Source: Brevibacterium siliguriense (GTDB lineage: Bacteria; Actinomycetota; Actinomycetes; Actinomycetales; Brevibacteriaceae). Taken from it: a DNA stretch of 64,000 nucleotides. The notes beneath the pieces are model-generated. The model was not told where the DNA came from. It was given only the letters and a program-made list of their open reading frames with translations, and made no database searches. The stretch covers positions 1,860,001 through 1,924,000 of the forward strand of contig NZ_LT629766.1 of NCBI RefSeq assembly GCF_900105315.1, given 5' to 3'. A program made the position numbers and the translations under genes. Below are positions 1-7,896 of this stretch, piece after piece (positions within the stretch are counted from its first letter, which is position 1; every line of letters begins with the position of its first letter).

Positions 1-1
1 T

Positions 2-676
2 GCGCCGACGGGAATCGTCGATCAGGCCGCTTCGATCATGACCGAGGCCGGGCACGCGCTCTTTCTCGACTGCCGGGACCTCAGCGCCCGTCAGATTCCC
101 TTCGACCTCGACGCCGAGGGGCTCAGGCTCCTCGTTATCGACTCGAAGGTCTCGCACTCGCACAGCGAAAGCGGGTACGGGGCCAGGCGGAAGACCTGCG
201 AAGAGTCCGCCGCGATCTTCGGCGTCGACAGCCTGCGGGAACTCGCCGATGACGTCGACCTGGGCGAGCTGACCGACGAACAGCGCAAGCGCGTGCGGCA
301 CGTCATCTCCGAGAACGCGCGGGTCCGGGCCACCGTGGAGCTGCTCGCGGACAATGAACGTTCAACCGTCGCCGACCACGACGACCGCATCCGTGCCATC
401 GGCGATCTGCTGGTGGCTTCCCACGAATCCTTGGCGTACGACTATGAGGTCTCGTGCGTTGAACTCGATGTGGCGGTGGCGGCCGCGATGGGCGCGGGTG
501 CGCTCGGGGCGCGAATGATCGGCGGCGGCTTCGGCGGCTCGGGAATCGCCCTCATCCATGCGGACCAAGTTTCAGCGGTCAGCGACGCGGTGATAACTGC
601 ATTCGCCGAGCACGGCTTTGGAAAGCCGGATATCTTCGCCGTCAGCGCAGGCGGGGGCGCCGCCCGGTTCGACTGA
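2..676 (+). CDS. galK: Galactokinase, C-terminal part (5' end outside window)
   Basis: Phosphorylates galactose with ATP in the Leloir pathway. The reading frame is open from the first bases of the window, so only about the last 224 residues are seen. They begin with GIVDQAASIMTEAGHALFLD, which matches the galactokinase block around the substrate loop (usually 'GIMDQ...GHALLID'). Near the end is the glycine-rich GHMP-kinase motif 3, GARMIGGGFGGSGIAL, and the protein ends with a typical short tail. The neighbouring sodium:solute symporter and DeoR regulator fit a galactose-use locus. The start codon and the GHMP motif 1 lie upstream of the window. Family assignment is firm. Confidence 0.9.
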   Translation, partial: APTGIVDQAASIMTEAGHALFLDCRDLSARQIPFDLDAEGLRLLVIDSKVSHSHSESGYGARRKTCEESAAIFGVDSLRELADDVDLGELTDEQRKRVRHVISENARVRATVELLADNERSTVADHDDRIRAIGDLLVASHESLAYDYEVSCVELDVAVAAAMGAGALGARMIGGGFGGSGIALIHADQVSAVSDAVITAFAEHGFGKPDIFAVSAGGGAARFD

Positions 677-818
677 GTCGCAGACTCGACCAGATCGCAG
701 ACCGATGCGCAGGCGTTGACTCCACGAACTCCTGCGGTTCATGCTTGAACCGAAGCCGGCTCTGGTTGGGGCAGCGGTCGATGGAGACGCGATGAGTTCA
801 GACAGGTGGGAGAGCGAT

Positions 819-1658
819 ATGGGCATATGCGAGGTCAATGGAGTGAGCCTCGGCGTCGAGGAGTTCGGTGAGCCGGATGCGCCTCTGGTGCTCTGCCTCG
901 GCGCTCCGACGATGCTGTCTTGGCCGGACGCCCTATGCGAGCTCCTGGCAAGGCAGGGACGCCGCGTGGTGCGCTGCGACCTCCGTGATGCCGGTGCCTC
1001 AAGCCACGGTGACCTGGAGTCACCGGACTACACCTTGCGAGACCTCGCCGCCGATGCCGCCGCACTCGCTCGTACCTTCGACGAGCGGCCCGCTCACCTG
1101 GCGGGAATCGGCATCAGCGGGATGGTTGCTCAGGTCGCAGCTCTCGACCATCCGGACGCGTTCTCAGCACTCACGTTCATCGGGACCCGACCGGTCGCTC
1201 CTGGCCCCGTCGACAATGACCTGCCGGATCATGATGAGGCCACGATGGAACCGCTCTTCTCCCGTCCGCAGCCGGACTGGACGGACGTCGATTCAGTGGC
1301 CGACTTCATGACCGAAGGCGCGCAGATCCTCGGCGACGATCCTGACGAGGCCCGCGAGGTCGCTGTGCGGATCTGGGAGAGGACGCAAGACTCGGACACG
1401 GAGACCCACCTGGCCGATCAGCTCGGAATGGTGTTCTCCCGCCTCGACTGCAGCCCGCGGTGGAGGGAACGCCTGCCGCAGCTGCAATTGCCGACGCTTG
1501 TCGTACACGGCCGCCTCGACCCGTTCTTCCCCGTGGGCAACGGGGAAGCGATCGCCCGGGAGATTCCAGGGGCCCGGCTCCTCGTCCTCGAGAACGGCTC
1601 GACGGCAGTGTCGACCGCAGACGTTCCCGAGGTTGTGAGCGCAATGTCCGAGCTCTGA
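819..1658 (+). CDS. Alpha/beta hydrolase family protein, possibly lacking the catalytic His
   Basis: A 279-residue protein of the alpha/beta hydrolase fold. The nucleophile elbow is GIGISGM with Ser100, and the acid is probably the Asp in GRLDPFFP. In related hydrolases a GHxL motif follows about 25 residues later and supplies the catalytic His; here that place reads LENGSTAVSTADVPEVV, with no His. The enzyme may therefore be inactive or use another residue. The start at 819 is chosen because GGTGGGAG lies 7-14 bases upstream and the fold starts at once; in-frame ATGs at 741 and 792 would add up to 26 unconserved residues. Substrate unknown. Confidence 0.75.
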   Translation: MGICEVNGVSLGVEEFGEPDAPLVLCLGAPTMLSWPDALCELLARQGRRVVRCDLRDAGASSHGDLESPDYTLRDLAADAAALARTFDERPAHLAGIGISGMVAQVAALDHPDAFSALTFIGTRPVAPGPVDNDLPDHDEATMEPLFSRPQPDWTDVDSVADFMTEGAQILGDDPDEAREVAVRIWERTQDSDTETHLADQLGMVFSRLDCSPRWRERLPQLQLPTLVVHGRLDPFFPVGNGEAIAREIPGARLLVLENGSTAVSTADVPEVVSAMSEL

Positions 1659-1718
1659 GCAGACCGACTCAGCCAGCCACGGGCAGCTTCTGACCCTGCC
1701 CTGCGCGGACCCAGGGAA

Positions 1719-2012
1719 TCAGTCGGTGCCGGGGGTCGCCTCGGTGTCGGTGTCTGCGCCGTCCTCGGGGGTCTCGACGATGCGGATCGGGCGCAGCTTC
1801 GCCCAGACGATGAAGATGGCTGCGGCGATGATGAGTCCGATCCCGGTCCACAGATTCGCGTCGATTCCGCCGGTGCGCTCCGCCTCATCGGGGGTGAAGC
1901 CGACGATCCCGGCGATCGTGAGGATGATGCCGAAGATCCCCAGCAGGATGCCGATGAAGTTGCGGATGTCGAAGGCGCCTGCGGTCTTCGTCAGTTCGTT
2001 TGCTTTGCTCAT
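1719..2012 (-). CDS. Small two-helix membrane protein, partner of the adjacent symporter?
   Basis: A 97-residue protein with two hydrophobic segments (about residues 18-38 and 54-72), a short polar loop GFTPDEAERTGG between them, and an acidic threonine-rich tail. I do not recognise a named family. It starts 17 bp after the stop of the sodium:solute symporter on the same strand, so both are probably made from one transcript. Small membrane proteins next to SSS-family carriers are known elsewhere (for example the DUF485 protein YjcH beside the acetate carrier ActP), so an accessory role is plausible but not shown. The ATG at 2012 (MSKANEL) is preferred over the upstream one at 2033, which would overlap the symporter end. 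Confidence 0.65.
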   Translation of the reverse strand: MSKANELTKTAGAFDIRNFIGILLGIFGIILTIAGIVGFTPDEAERTGGIDANLWTGIGLIIAAAIFIVWAKLRPIRIVETPEDGADTDTEATPGTD

Positions 2013-2029
2013 GGTGTTCACTGGCTCCT

Positions 2030-3727
2030 TCACCCGAAGGTCACGTTGAGGATGATGACGAGGACCAAGGCGACTCCCGCGATGGGCACCGGACGCTTCC
2101 AGACCGGGGGCTTCGGTTCGCCCAGATCCTCGAAGTCGGTCTTCGGAGTCTCCGAATAGACGAGCCCGCGCAGCTCATGCGTCGGCTTCGGCGCAGTCCT
2201 GAAGGTGACGATGACGGAGAGGATGATGTCGACGACGAACGCGGTGCTGGCGGCGAGGAATGCCGCACCCTGACCGGGCAGATCGAGGACTCCGGTCTCT
2301 GCGAGGACGAACACGGCCACGGCGGAGAGCGTTCCGCCGACCAGGCCGACCCAACCGGCGGTCGCGGACATCCGCTTCCAGAACATACCGAGGATGAAGG
2401 TTGCGAACAGCGGTGCGTTGAAGAAGCCGAACAGCGTCTGCAGATAGTCCATGAGGTTGGAGAAGTTGCCGGCGATGAGAGCAGTGAAGATCGCGACGAT
2501 GCAGGCGCCGATCGTGGCGTAGCGGCCGACCTTGAGATAGTAGCCGTCCTCCCGGTCCTTGACCACGTACTGCTGCCACAGGTCATAGCTGAAGACTGTG
2601 TTGAACGCGGAGATGTTCGCGGCCATTCCCGCCATGAACGCGGCGAGCAGACCCGCGATCGCGATGCCCAGCAGACCGTTCGGCAGGACCTCGCGCATGA
2701 GCAGCAGGAGCGCATCGTTGTAAGTCACGCCCGTCTGTGCCTGGGCGGTCGCCTCGTCGACGGTGGACGCGATCTGCTTGAACTGCGTCATCTGCGTCAC
2801 GAGGACTGCGGAGATCATGCCGGGGATGATGACGATGAAGGGGATGAGCATCTTCGGGAAGGAGCCGAGGATGGGCGTCAGCCGCGCCGCATTGATCGAC
2901 TTCGACGCCATGGCCCGCTGGACCTCGACGAAGTTCGTCGTCCAGTAGCCGAAGGAGAGCACGAAGCCGAGACCGAAGACGATGCCGACGACCGAGAGCA
3001 CTGGATTGGAGAAGCCGGAGAGCTGTTCGCCCGGCCAGCTGCTCAGCTGCTCGGCGCCGAGCATGCCGTCGTTGGTCACTCGCTCCTTGAGGCCTTCCCA
3101 GCCGCCGACGCGATTGAGCCCGATGATCGTCAGCGGCAGGAGCGCTGCGACGATGACGAAGAATTGGAGCACCTCGTTGTAGATCGCCGCGGTGAGCCCG
3201 CCGAGCGTGATGTAGGAGAGCACGATCACTGCGGCGACGACGAGGGCGATCCACAGCGGCCATCCGAGCAGACGATTGACGATCGTACCGAGCAGGAACA
3301 GGTTGACGCCGGCGATGAGGATCTGCGCGATCGCGAACGACAGCGCGTTGACCAGGTGAGCACCGGTGCCGAAGCGCTTGCGCATGAACTCGGGCACCGA
3401 TCGGACCTTCGAACCGTAGTAGAAGGGCATCATCACGACACCGAGGAACAGCATCGCCGGGACCGCGCCGATCCAGAAATAGTGCATCGTCGGCATGCCG
3501 TACTGGGCGCCCGTGGCGGACATGCCCATGATCTCCACGGCGCCGAGGTTGGCCGAGACGAACGCGAGAGCCGTGACCCACGCCGGAAGGCTCCGTCCGG
3601 AGAGGAGGAACTCGATGCTCGAGGAGATCCCGCGTTTGGCGAACCACCCGATGCCGAGGACGAAGATGAAGTAGATCGCTATCAGCAGATAGTCGATCCA
3701 CTGTGCGTCCAAGCGGATTGCTTCCAA
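2030..3727 (-). CDS. Sodium:solute symporter (SSS/SLC5 family), probably galactose/sugar uptake
   Basis: A 565-residue membrane carrier with about 14 hydrophobic segments, of the sodium:glucose-type SSS family. Typical features are the N-terminal WIDYLLIAIYFIFVLGIGWF helix, followed by FLLSGRSLPAWVTALAFVSA and NLGAVEIMGM. It would couple sodium entry to sugar uptake. The substrate is inferred from the neighbouring galactokinase and DeoR regulator. The start is a TTG at 3727 (reads LEAIRLDAQW): the sequence GGAGGAACC stands directly before it, whereas an ATG start further upstream would translate this ribosome-binding site itself. Two near-identical ATGCGTCAnTGCATG boxes lie immediately upstream and probably control it. 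Confidence 0.85.
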   Translation of the reverse strand: MEAIRLDAQWIDYLLIAIYFIFVLGIGWFAKRGISSSIEFLLSGRSLPAWVTALAFVSANLGAVEIMGMSATGAQYGMPTMHYFWIGAVPAMLFLGVVMMPFYYGSKVRSVPEFMRKRFGTGAHLVNALSFAIAQILIAGVNLFLLGTIVNRLLGWPLWIALVVAAVIVLSYITLGGLTAAIYNEVLQFFVIVAALLPLTIIGLNRVGGWEGLKERVTNDGMLGAEQLSSWPGEQLSGFSNPVLSVVGIVFGLGFVLSFGYWTTNFVEVQRAMASKSINAARLTPILGSFPKMLIPFIVIIPGMISAVLVTQMTQFKQIASTVDEATAQAQTGVTYNDALLLLMREVLPNGLLGIAIAGLLAAFMAGMAANISAFNTVFSYDLWQQYVVKDREDGYYLKVGRYATIGACIVAIFTALIAGNFSNLMDYLQTLFGFFNAPLFATFILGMFWKRMSATAGWVGLVGGTLSAVAVFVLAETGVLDLPGQGAAFLAASTAFVVDIILSVIVTFRTAPKPTHELRGLVYSETPKTDFEDLGEPKPPVWKRPVPIAGVALVLVIILNVTFG

Positions 3728-3738
3728 GGTTCCTCCAT

Positions 3739-3776
3739 ATGCGTCAGTGCATGTCGTCAAAATGCGTCACTGCATG
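3739..3776 (-). promoter_or_regulatory. Two direct-repeat operator-like boxes before the symporter
   Basis: ATGCGTCAGTGCATG (3739-3753) and ATGCGTCACTGCATG (3762-3776) differ at one base and their starts are 23 bp apart, about two helical turns. Each is also an inverted repeat (ATGC-N6-GCAT). They sit just upstream of the symporter's ribosome-binding site, a place suited to repression. The protein that binds is not known; the DeoR regulator next door is the obvious candidate. Confidence 0.5.
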
Positions 3777-3828
3777 GCTGCGTGTGGTGTGTGACACCCG
3801 AATGGACACTTTAGAGGATTGTGAGCTT

Positions 3829-3847
3829 GATCGCTAGTGATCGAACC
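3829..3847. promoter_or_regulatory. Near-palindrome in the spacer between deoR-type gene and symporter
   Basis: The sequence TTGATCGCTAGTGATCGAA is a near-perfect inverted repeat centred on CTAG, and a further TTGATCG half-site follows about 25 bp later (gttttgatcgttt). It lies between the DeoR gene end (3877) and the symporter start. It could be a second regulator site or part of the symporter promoter; no protein can be assigned from sequence. Confidence 0.3.
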
Positions 3848-3876
3848 TGAACAGTTTTGATCGTTTGGTCGGAAGG

Positions 3877-4635
3877 TCAGACGACCTGGACCTCGACGCC
3901 TGCCTCGCGCAGGGCCGTGAGCTCGGATTCCGTGCTCTTCGAATCGGTGATGAGCTGATGGATCTGCTCGGTCGGAACGGTGAGCACCGATGAACGGAGC
4001 CCGACCTTCGTGTGATCGACGAGAGCAGTCACGCGACCCGCCCCGGCGGCCATCGCCCGGTCCGTATCGGCGACGGGGAAAGCCGGCGTCGACAGACCGA
4101 AGTCCGCGGCCAGGCCGTTGCCGGAGAGGAAGACGGTATCGGCGCGCAGTCCGAGCAGCTGAGACACCGTGCCGCCGCCGACGAAGGCGCGAATGGAGTG
4201 GCGCAGCAGACCGCCGACGACGATGACCTCATTGTCGGGGGAGGAGACCATGGCCTCGGCGACGAGCAGTGAATTCGTCACCACGCGCAGACCCGAACGC
4301 GTCACGAGCTCCTTGGCCAACAGCTCGGTCGTCGTCCCGGGACCGAGCGCGACGACATCGCCGTTGCGCACCAGCGTCGCCGCGGCGCGAGCGATCGCCG
4401 TCTTCTCGGCCAGCGCCTGCTCGAGCTTCTCCGCATAGCTCGACTCCCGCGCGCTCGAGGCAAGCACGGCACCGCCGTGGGTGCGGACGAGCCTGCCCTC
4501 CTCGGCGAGCTGATCGAGGTCACGGCGGATCGTCACGGCCGAAGTGTCGAGCTTCTCCGACAGGGTGGTGATGGAGACGGCGCCGTCTCTCTCGATCGTG
4601 TCGACGATGATATTGCGTCTCTGGGCGGCGATCAT
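3877..4635 (-). CDS. DeoR/GlpR-family transcriptional regulator
   Basis: A 252-residue regulator. Residues 20-56 form the DeoR winged helix with the signature SAVTIRRDLDQLAEEG followed by LVRTHGGAVL. The rest is the sugar-phosphate-binding DeoR C-terminal domain (ALGPGTTTELLAKEL, VVTNSLLVAEAM, VVGGLLR). These repressors usually respond to a phosphorylated sugar of the pathway they control. Its position upstream of the symporter and near galK suggests control of sugar uptake and use. The ATG at 4635 opens exactly at the conserved MIAAQRRNIIVDTIE; the frame is open further upstream but would run through the terminator of the preceding gene. Confidence 0.88.
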   Translation of the reverse strand: MIAAQRRNIIVDTIERDGAVSITTLSEKLDTSAVTIRRDLDQLAEEGRLVRTHGGAVLASSARESSYAEKLEQALAEKTAIARAAATLVRNGDVVALGPGTTTELLAKELVTRSGLRVVTNSLLVAEAMVSSPDNEVIVVGGLLRHSIRAFVGGGTVSQLLGLRADTVFLSGNGLAADFGLSTPAFPVADTDRAMAAGAGRVTALVDHTKVGLRSSVLTVPTEQIHQLITDSKSTESELTALREAGVEVQVV

Positions 4636-4653
4636 GGGGCCATAGTACAGACA

Positions 4654-4683
4654 GCGGGCCCGGCAGAGATCTCCCGGGCCCGC
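4654..4683 (-). terminator. Terminator hairpin after ndgR
   Basis: GCGGGCCCGG (4654-4663) and CCGGGCCCGC (4674-4683) form a perfect 10-bp stem with a 10-base loop. It begins 17 bases after the ndgR stop on the minus strand and before the DeoR gene. There is no clear U tract, as is common in high-GC actinobacteria. Confidence 0.55.
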
Positions 4684-4700
4684 GAAGTGTTCTGCTGCAT

Positions 4701-5417
4701 TCAGCCGCGCACGAGTGCTTCGGTCAGCGCCCGCGCGGCGTCGATGACGGACTTCGCGTGCAGGCGACCGGGCTGGCGAGTCAAACGGTCCACCGGTCCG
4801 GAGATCGAGACGGCGGCGACCACACGATTGCTCGGTCCTCGCACGGGAGCCGACACCGAGGCGACGCCCCGTTCGCGTTCGGCGATCGACTGTGCCCATC
4901 CTCGGCGACGGACACCGGAGAGCATGGTCGCGGAGAACCGGGCGCCGCGCAGACCCGTGTGCAGACGGTCCGGCTCCTCCCAGGCAAGAAGCACCTGAGC
5001 GGCGGAACCGGCGCGCATCGACAGGGTCGCGCCGATCGGCACGGAGTCGCGCAGGCCCACCGGACGCTCGGCTGCGGCCACGCACAGACGCAGATCGCCC
5101 TGGCGGCGGAAGAGCTGAGCGGACTCGCCGGTCTGATCGCGCAGCTGACCCAGAACAGGCCCGGCTGCGGCCAGCAGACGATCCTCGCCGGCAGCCGACG
5201 ACAGCTCGGCCAGGCGCGGCCCGAGGACGAATCGTCCCTGCAGATCGCGGCCGACGATGCGGTGGAATTCGAGGGCAACAGCCAGGCGGTGGGCAGTGGG
5301 GCGTGCCAGTCCGGTCAGCGTCACCAATTCGGCGAGAGAGGCGGGTCCGGCCTCAAGTGCGGAGAGAACCATTGCGGCCTTGTCGATGACTCCGACGCCG
5401 CTACCATTGCTTGTCAT
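4701..5417 (-). CDS. ndgR: IclR-family regulator NdgR/LtbR-type, divergent from leuCD
   Basis: A 238-residue IclR-family protein. The N-terminal winged helix (about residues 13-65) contains [20 protein letters not shown], and the C-terminal part is an IclR effector domain ([21 protein letters not shown] ... [11 protein letters not shown]). An IclR protein divergent from leuCD is the hallmark of NdgR (Streptomyces) and LtbR (Corynebacterium), which regulate leucine and other amino-acid genes. The ATG at 5417 ([16 protein letters not shown]) fits the family start; an upstream in-frame start at 5495 would extend into the shared promoter region. The 175-bp gap to leuC should hold both promoters and the NdgR operator. 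Confidence 0.9.
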   Translation of the reverse strand: MTSNGSGVGVIDKAAMVLSALEAGPASLAELVTLTGLARPTAHRLAVALEFHRIVGRDLQGRFVLGPRLAELSSAAGEDRLLAAAGPVLGQLRDQTGESAQLFRRQGDLRLCVAAAERPVGLRDSVPIGATLSMRAGSAAQVLLAWEEPDRLHTGLRGARFSATMLSGVRRRGWAQSIAERERGVASVSAPVRGPSNRVVAAVSISGPVDRLTRQPGRLHAKSVIDAARALTEALVRG

Positions 5418-5592
5418 AGGCACTATTGTGCGCGTCTCAGTGGGCGAGATGCAAGTTCGCATTGCGATACGGGCGAGTAGATTTCGAATACGCACTCACT
5501 CCAGTGCGCACACAGCAGTTCATCGACGTGCCGTACCTCGGCCCGTCAGGTCTACATCGGGTGCAGAGATCCCTGCGCCGGCGGGAGGAATC
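5418..5592. promoter_or_regulatory. Divergent ndgR/leuC control region
   Basis: This 175-bp gap separates the divergent ndgR and leuC starts. It contains a compact symmetric stretch, TGCAAGTTCGCATTGCGA (about 5450-5467), in which GCAA-N7-TTGC is an inverted repeat and CGCATTGCG a second, overlapping one. This is the best candidate operator for NdgR, but no consensus was compared. A good ribosome-binding site, GGGAGGAATC, precedes the leuC ATG. Confidence 0.4.
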
Positions 5593-7077
5593 ATGCCACG
5601 CACATTGGCCGAGAAGGTCTGGGCCGATCACGTCGTCTCACGAGGTGTTGACGGTGCGCCGGACCTTATCTACATCGACCTGCACCTCGTCCACGAGGTG
5701 ACCAGCCCGCAGGCCTTCGACGGACTCCGACTCGCCGGACGCCCCGTGCGCCGCCCCGACCTCACCATCGCCACCGAGGACCACAACACCCCGACCTGGG
5801 ACATCGACAAGCCGATCGCCGAACCCACCTCGGCCACGCAGATCAACACCCTGCGCAAGAACGCCGAAGAGTTCGGGATCCGCCTGCACAGCCTCGGCGA
5901 CGCCGACCAGGGCATCGTCCACGTTGTGGGACCGCAGCTGGGCCTGACTCAGCCGGGCACCACCGTCGTCTGCGGCGACTCGCACACCTCCACCCACGGT
6001 GCTTTCGGGGCGCTCGCCTTCGGCATCGGCACCTCCGAGGTCGAACACGTGCTCGCCACGCAGACACTGAGCCTCAAGCCCTTCAAGACGATGTCGATCA
6101 CCGTCGACGGCGACCTGCCCGAAGGCTCGAGCGCGAAGGACATCATCCTCGCCATCATTGCGAAGATCGGCACCGGCGGGGGACAGGGCTACGTCCTCGA
6201 ATACCGCGGTTCGGCCATCCGCCAGCTGTCGATGGAAGCCCGGATGACGATCTGCAATATGTCGATCGAAGCCGGTGCCCGCGCCGGAATGGTCGCCCCC
6301 GATGAGACGACCTTCGAGTACGTCAAGGGCCGCCCGCACGCACCCGAAGGCGCTGACTGGGACGCCGCCGTCGACTACTGGAAGACCCTCTACACCGACG
6401 ACGGCGCGGAATTCGACGCCGAGGTCGTGCTCAAAGCCGAAGACATCGAACCCTTCGTCACCTGGGGCACGAACCCCGGCCAGGGCCTGCCGCTGTCGGC
6501 AAGCGTTCCCAGCCCCGACGACTTCACCGACGAGAACGACAAAGCCGCAGCGGCCAACGCGCTGGCCTATATGGGCCTGACCCCGGGCACGCCGCTGCGT
6601 GAGATCGAAGTCGACACCGTATTCCTCGGCTCCTGCACGAACTCCCGGATCGAAGACCTCCGTGCCGCGGCCGACATCGTCCGCGGACGTAAGAAGGCCG
6701 ACAACGTCCGCTTCATGGTCGTCCCCGGCTCCGCGAAGGTCCGCCTCCAAGCCGAAGAAGAGGGCCTCGACGTCATCTTCAAGGACTTCGGCGGCGAATG
6801 GCGCTTCGCCGGCTGCTCGATGTGCTTGGGCATGAACCCGGACCAGCTGGCCGAGGGCGAACGTTGCGCGTCGACCTCGAACCGAAACTTCGAAGGCCGC
6901 CAGGGCAAGGGAGGACGCACCCACCTCGTGTCTCCGCTCGTGGCCGCTGCGACTGCGGTGCGCGGCACCCTGTCCTCACCGGGTGACGTCGCCGACCTGC
7001 CGCGGGATGCCGAACCCGTGGAATGGGCCGATGACCGCCTGTCCCTGAACCTGACACCCGTCTCGGCGAACGACTGA
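5593..7077 (+). CDS. leuC: 3-isopropylmalate dehydratase, large subunit
   Basis: A 494-residue subunit that with LeuD isomerises 2-isopropylmalate to 3-isopropylmalate in leucine synthesis, using a [4Fe-4S] cluster. The cluster ligands are visible as Cys348 ([13 protein letters not shown]), Cys408 and Cys411 ([12 protein letters not shown]). Other aconitase-family blocks are [26 protein letters not shown] and the N-terminal [15 protein letters not shown]. The ATG at 5593 has GGGAGG 5-10 bases upstream and matches the family start. A gap of 16 bp separates it from leuD, so they are one operon, probably controlled by the divergent NdgR. Confidence 0.97.
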   Translation: MPRTLAEKVWADHVVSRGVDGAPDLIYIDLHLVHEVTSPQAFDGLRLAGRPVRRPDLTIATEDHNTPTWDIDKPIAEPTSATQINTLRKNAEEFGIRLHSLGDADQGIVHVVGPQLGLTQPGTTVVCGDSHTSTHGAFGALAFGIGTSEVEHVLATQTLSLKPFKTMSITVDGDLPEGSSAKDIILAIIAKIGTGGGQGYVLEYRGSAIRQLSMEARMTICNMSIEAGARAGMVAPDETTFEYVKGRPHAPEGADWDAAVDYWKTLYTDDGAEFDAEVVLKAEDIEPFVTWGTNPGQGLPLSASVPSPDDFTDENDKAAAANALAYMGLTPGTPLREIEVDTVFLGSCTNSRIEDLRAAADIVRGRKKADNVRFMVVPGSAKVRLQAEEEGLDVIFKDFGGEWRFAGCSMCLGMNPDQLAEGERCASTSNRNFEGRQGKGGRTHLVSPLVAAATAVRGTLSSPGDVADLPRDAEPVEWADDRLSLNLTPVSAND

Positions 7078-7093
7078 AGAAGGAGGACGAGCC

Positions 7094-7693
7094 ATGGAAG
7101 CTTTCACCACCCACACCGGCATCGGCGTTCCTCTGCGCCGATCCAATATAGACACCGACCAGATCATCCCCGCGAAGTTCCTCAAGCGCGTCACCCGCAC
7201 CGGCTTCGAAGATGCTCTGTTCTACCGCTGGCGGACCAACGACGACTTCGTCCTCAACGACCCCGACTTCGCGTCGGGCTCCGTCCTCGTCGCCGGTCCG
7301 GACTTCGGCACCGGATCCTCCCGTGAGCACGCCGTCTGGGCACTCAAGGACTATGGCTTCCGCGTCGTCCTGTCGTCGCGTTTCGGCGACATCTTCCGCG
7401 GCAACTCCGGCAAGGAGGGCCTGCTGGCCGCCCAGCTGGAACAGGCCGATATCGAGCTGATCTGGAAGATCCTCGAGAACCATCCCGGAACCTCGATCAC
7501 CGTGGACCTGGGCGAGAAGACCGTGACGTGCGACACCGTCACCGTGTCGTTCCAGATCGACGACTACACGCGCTGGCGCCTGCTCGAAGGTCACGACGAC
7601 ATCAGTCTCACCCTGGCCAAGGAAGACGAGATCGTCGCCTACGAATCCTCCCGCTTCGCCTTCAAACCCACGACCCTGCCTGCCAAGGTCTGA
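7094..7693 (+). CDS. leuD: 3-isopropylmalate dehydratase, small subunit
   Basis: The 199-residue partner of LeuC, carrying the substrate-binding swivel domain. Family blocks are [20 protein letters not shown], the [15 protein letters not shown] loop and the [16 protein letters not shown] segment. The length is normal for the actinobacterial form. The AAGAAGGAGGACGAGCC ribosome-binding site lies just before the ATG. It follows leuC by 16 bp and ends the operon; a 200-bp spacer separates it from murA. Confidence 0.97.
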   Translation: MEAFTTHTGIGVPLRRSNIDTDQIIPAKFLKRVTRTGFEDALFYRWRTNDDFVLNDPDFASGSVLVAGPDFGTGSSREHAVWALKDYGFRVVLSSRFGDIFRGNSGKEGLLAAQLEQADIELIWKILENHPGTSITVDLGEKTVTCDTVTVSFQIDDYTRWRLLEGHDDISLTLAKEDEIVAYESSRFAFKPTTLPAKV

Positions 7694-7808
7694 CCTTCAC
7701 CGAGGCGGCCCCCGCCACCATCGGACCCCCACCGAGGCGGCCGACCGAAACGCTCGTACGCGACCTCGGGGCCACCTCGACGAATCGGTGGGATACCGTC
7801 GCCTGGGT

Positions 7809-7896
7809 TAGTCTAGGACGGTGCCCTCAGCAATCGACAGGCACCGTCTCCGGGTGGATTCCCGCCCGGATCCGATCATCGGAATCAGGGAGGAAC
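7809..7896 (+). promoter_or_regulatory. Promoter -10 and structured leader of murA
   Basis: TAGTCT at 7809-7814 fits an actinobacterial SigA -10 element. Downstream are three consecutive inverted repeats: GACGGTGCC (7817-7825) with GGCACCGTC (7840-7848); CGGGTGG with CCGCCCG (about 7851-7868, one G-U pair); and TCCGATCATCGGA (about 7871-7883). The AGGGAGGAAC ribosome-binding site follows directly. The packed hairpins in a leader of about 75 bases suggest control of murA mRNA stability or translation, but no known riboswitch class is recognised. Confidence 0.4.

Noticed and set aside
2000..3814. A 604-codon open frame on the + strand opposite the sodium symporter
   Set aside because: It mirrors the high-GC codon pattern of the symporter, has low-complexity Glu/Arg/Asp translation and no recognisable domain. 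The minus-strand gene has clear SSS family motifs.
5638..6924. A 428-codon frame opposite leuC
   Set aside because: Shadow frame; the Gly/Val/Asp-rich translation has no domain, and leuC is fully supported.
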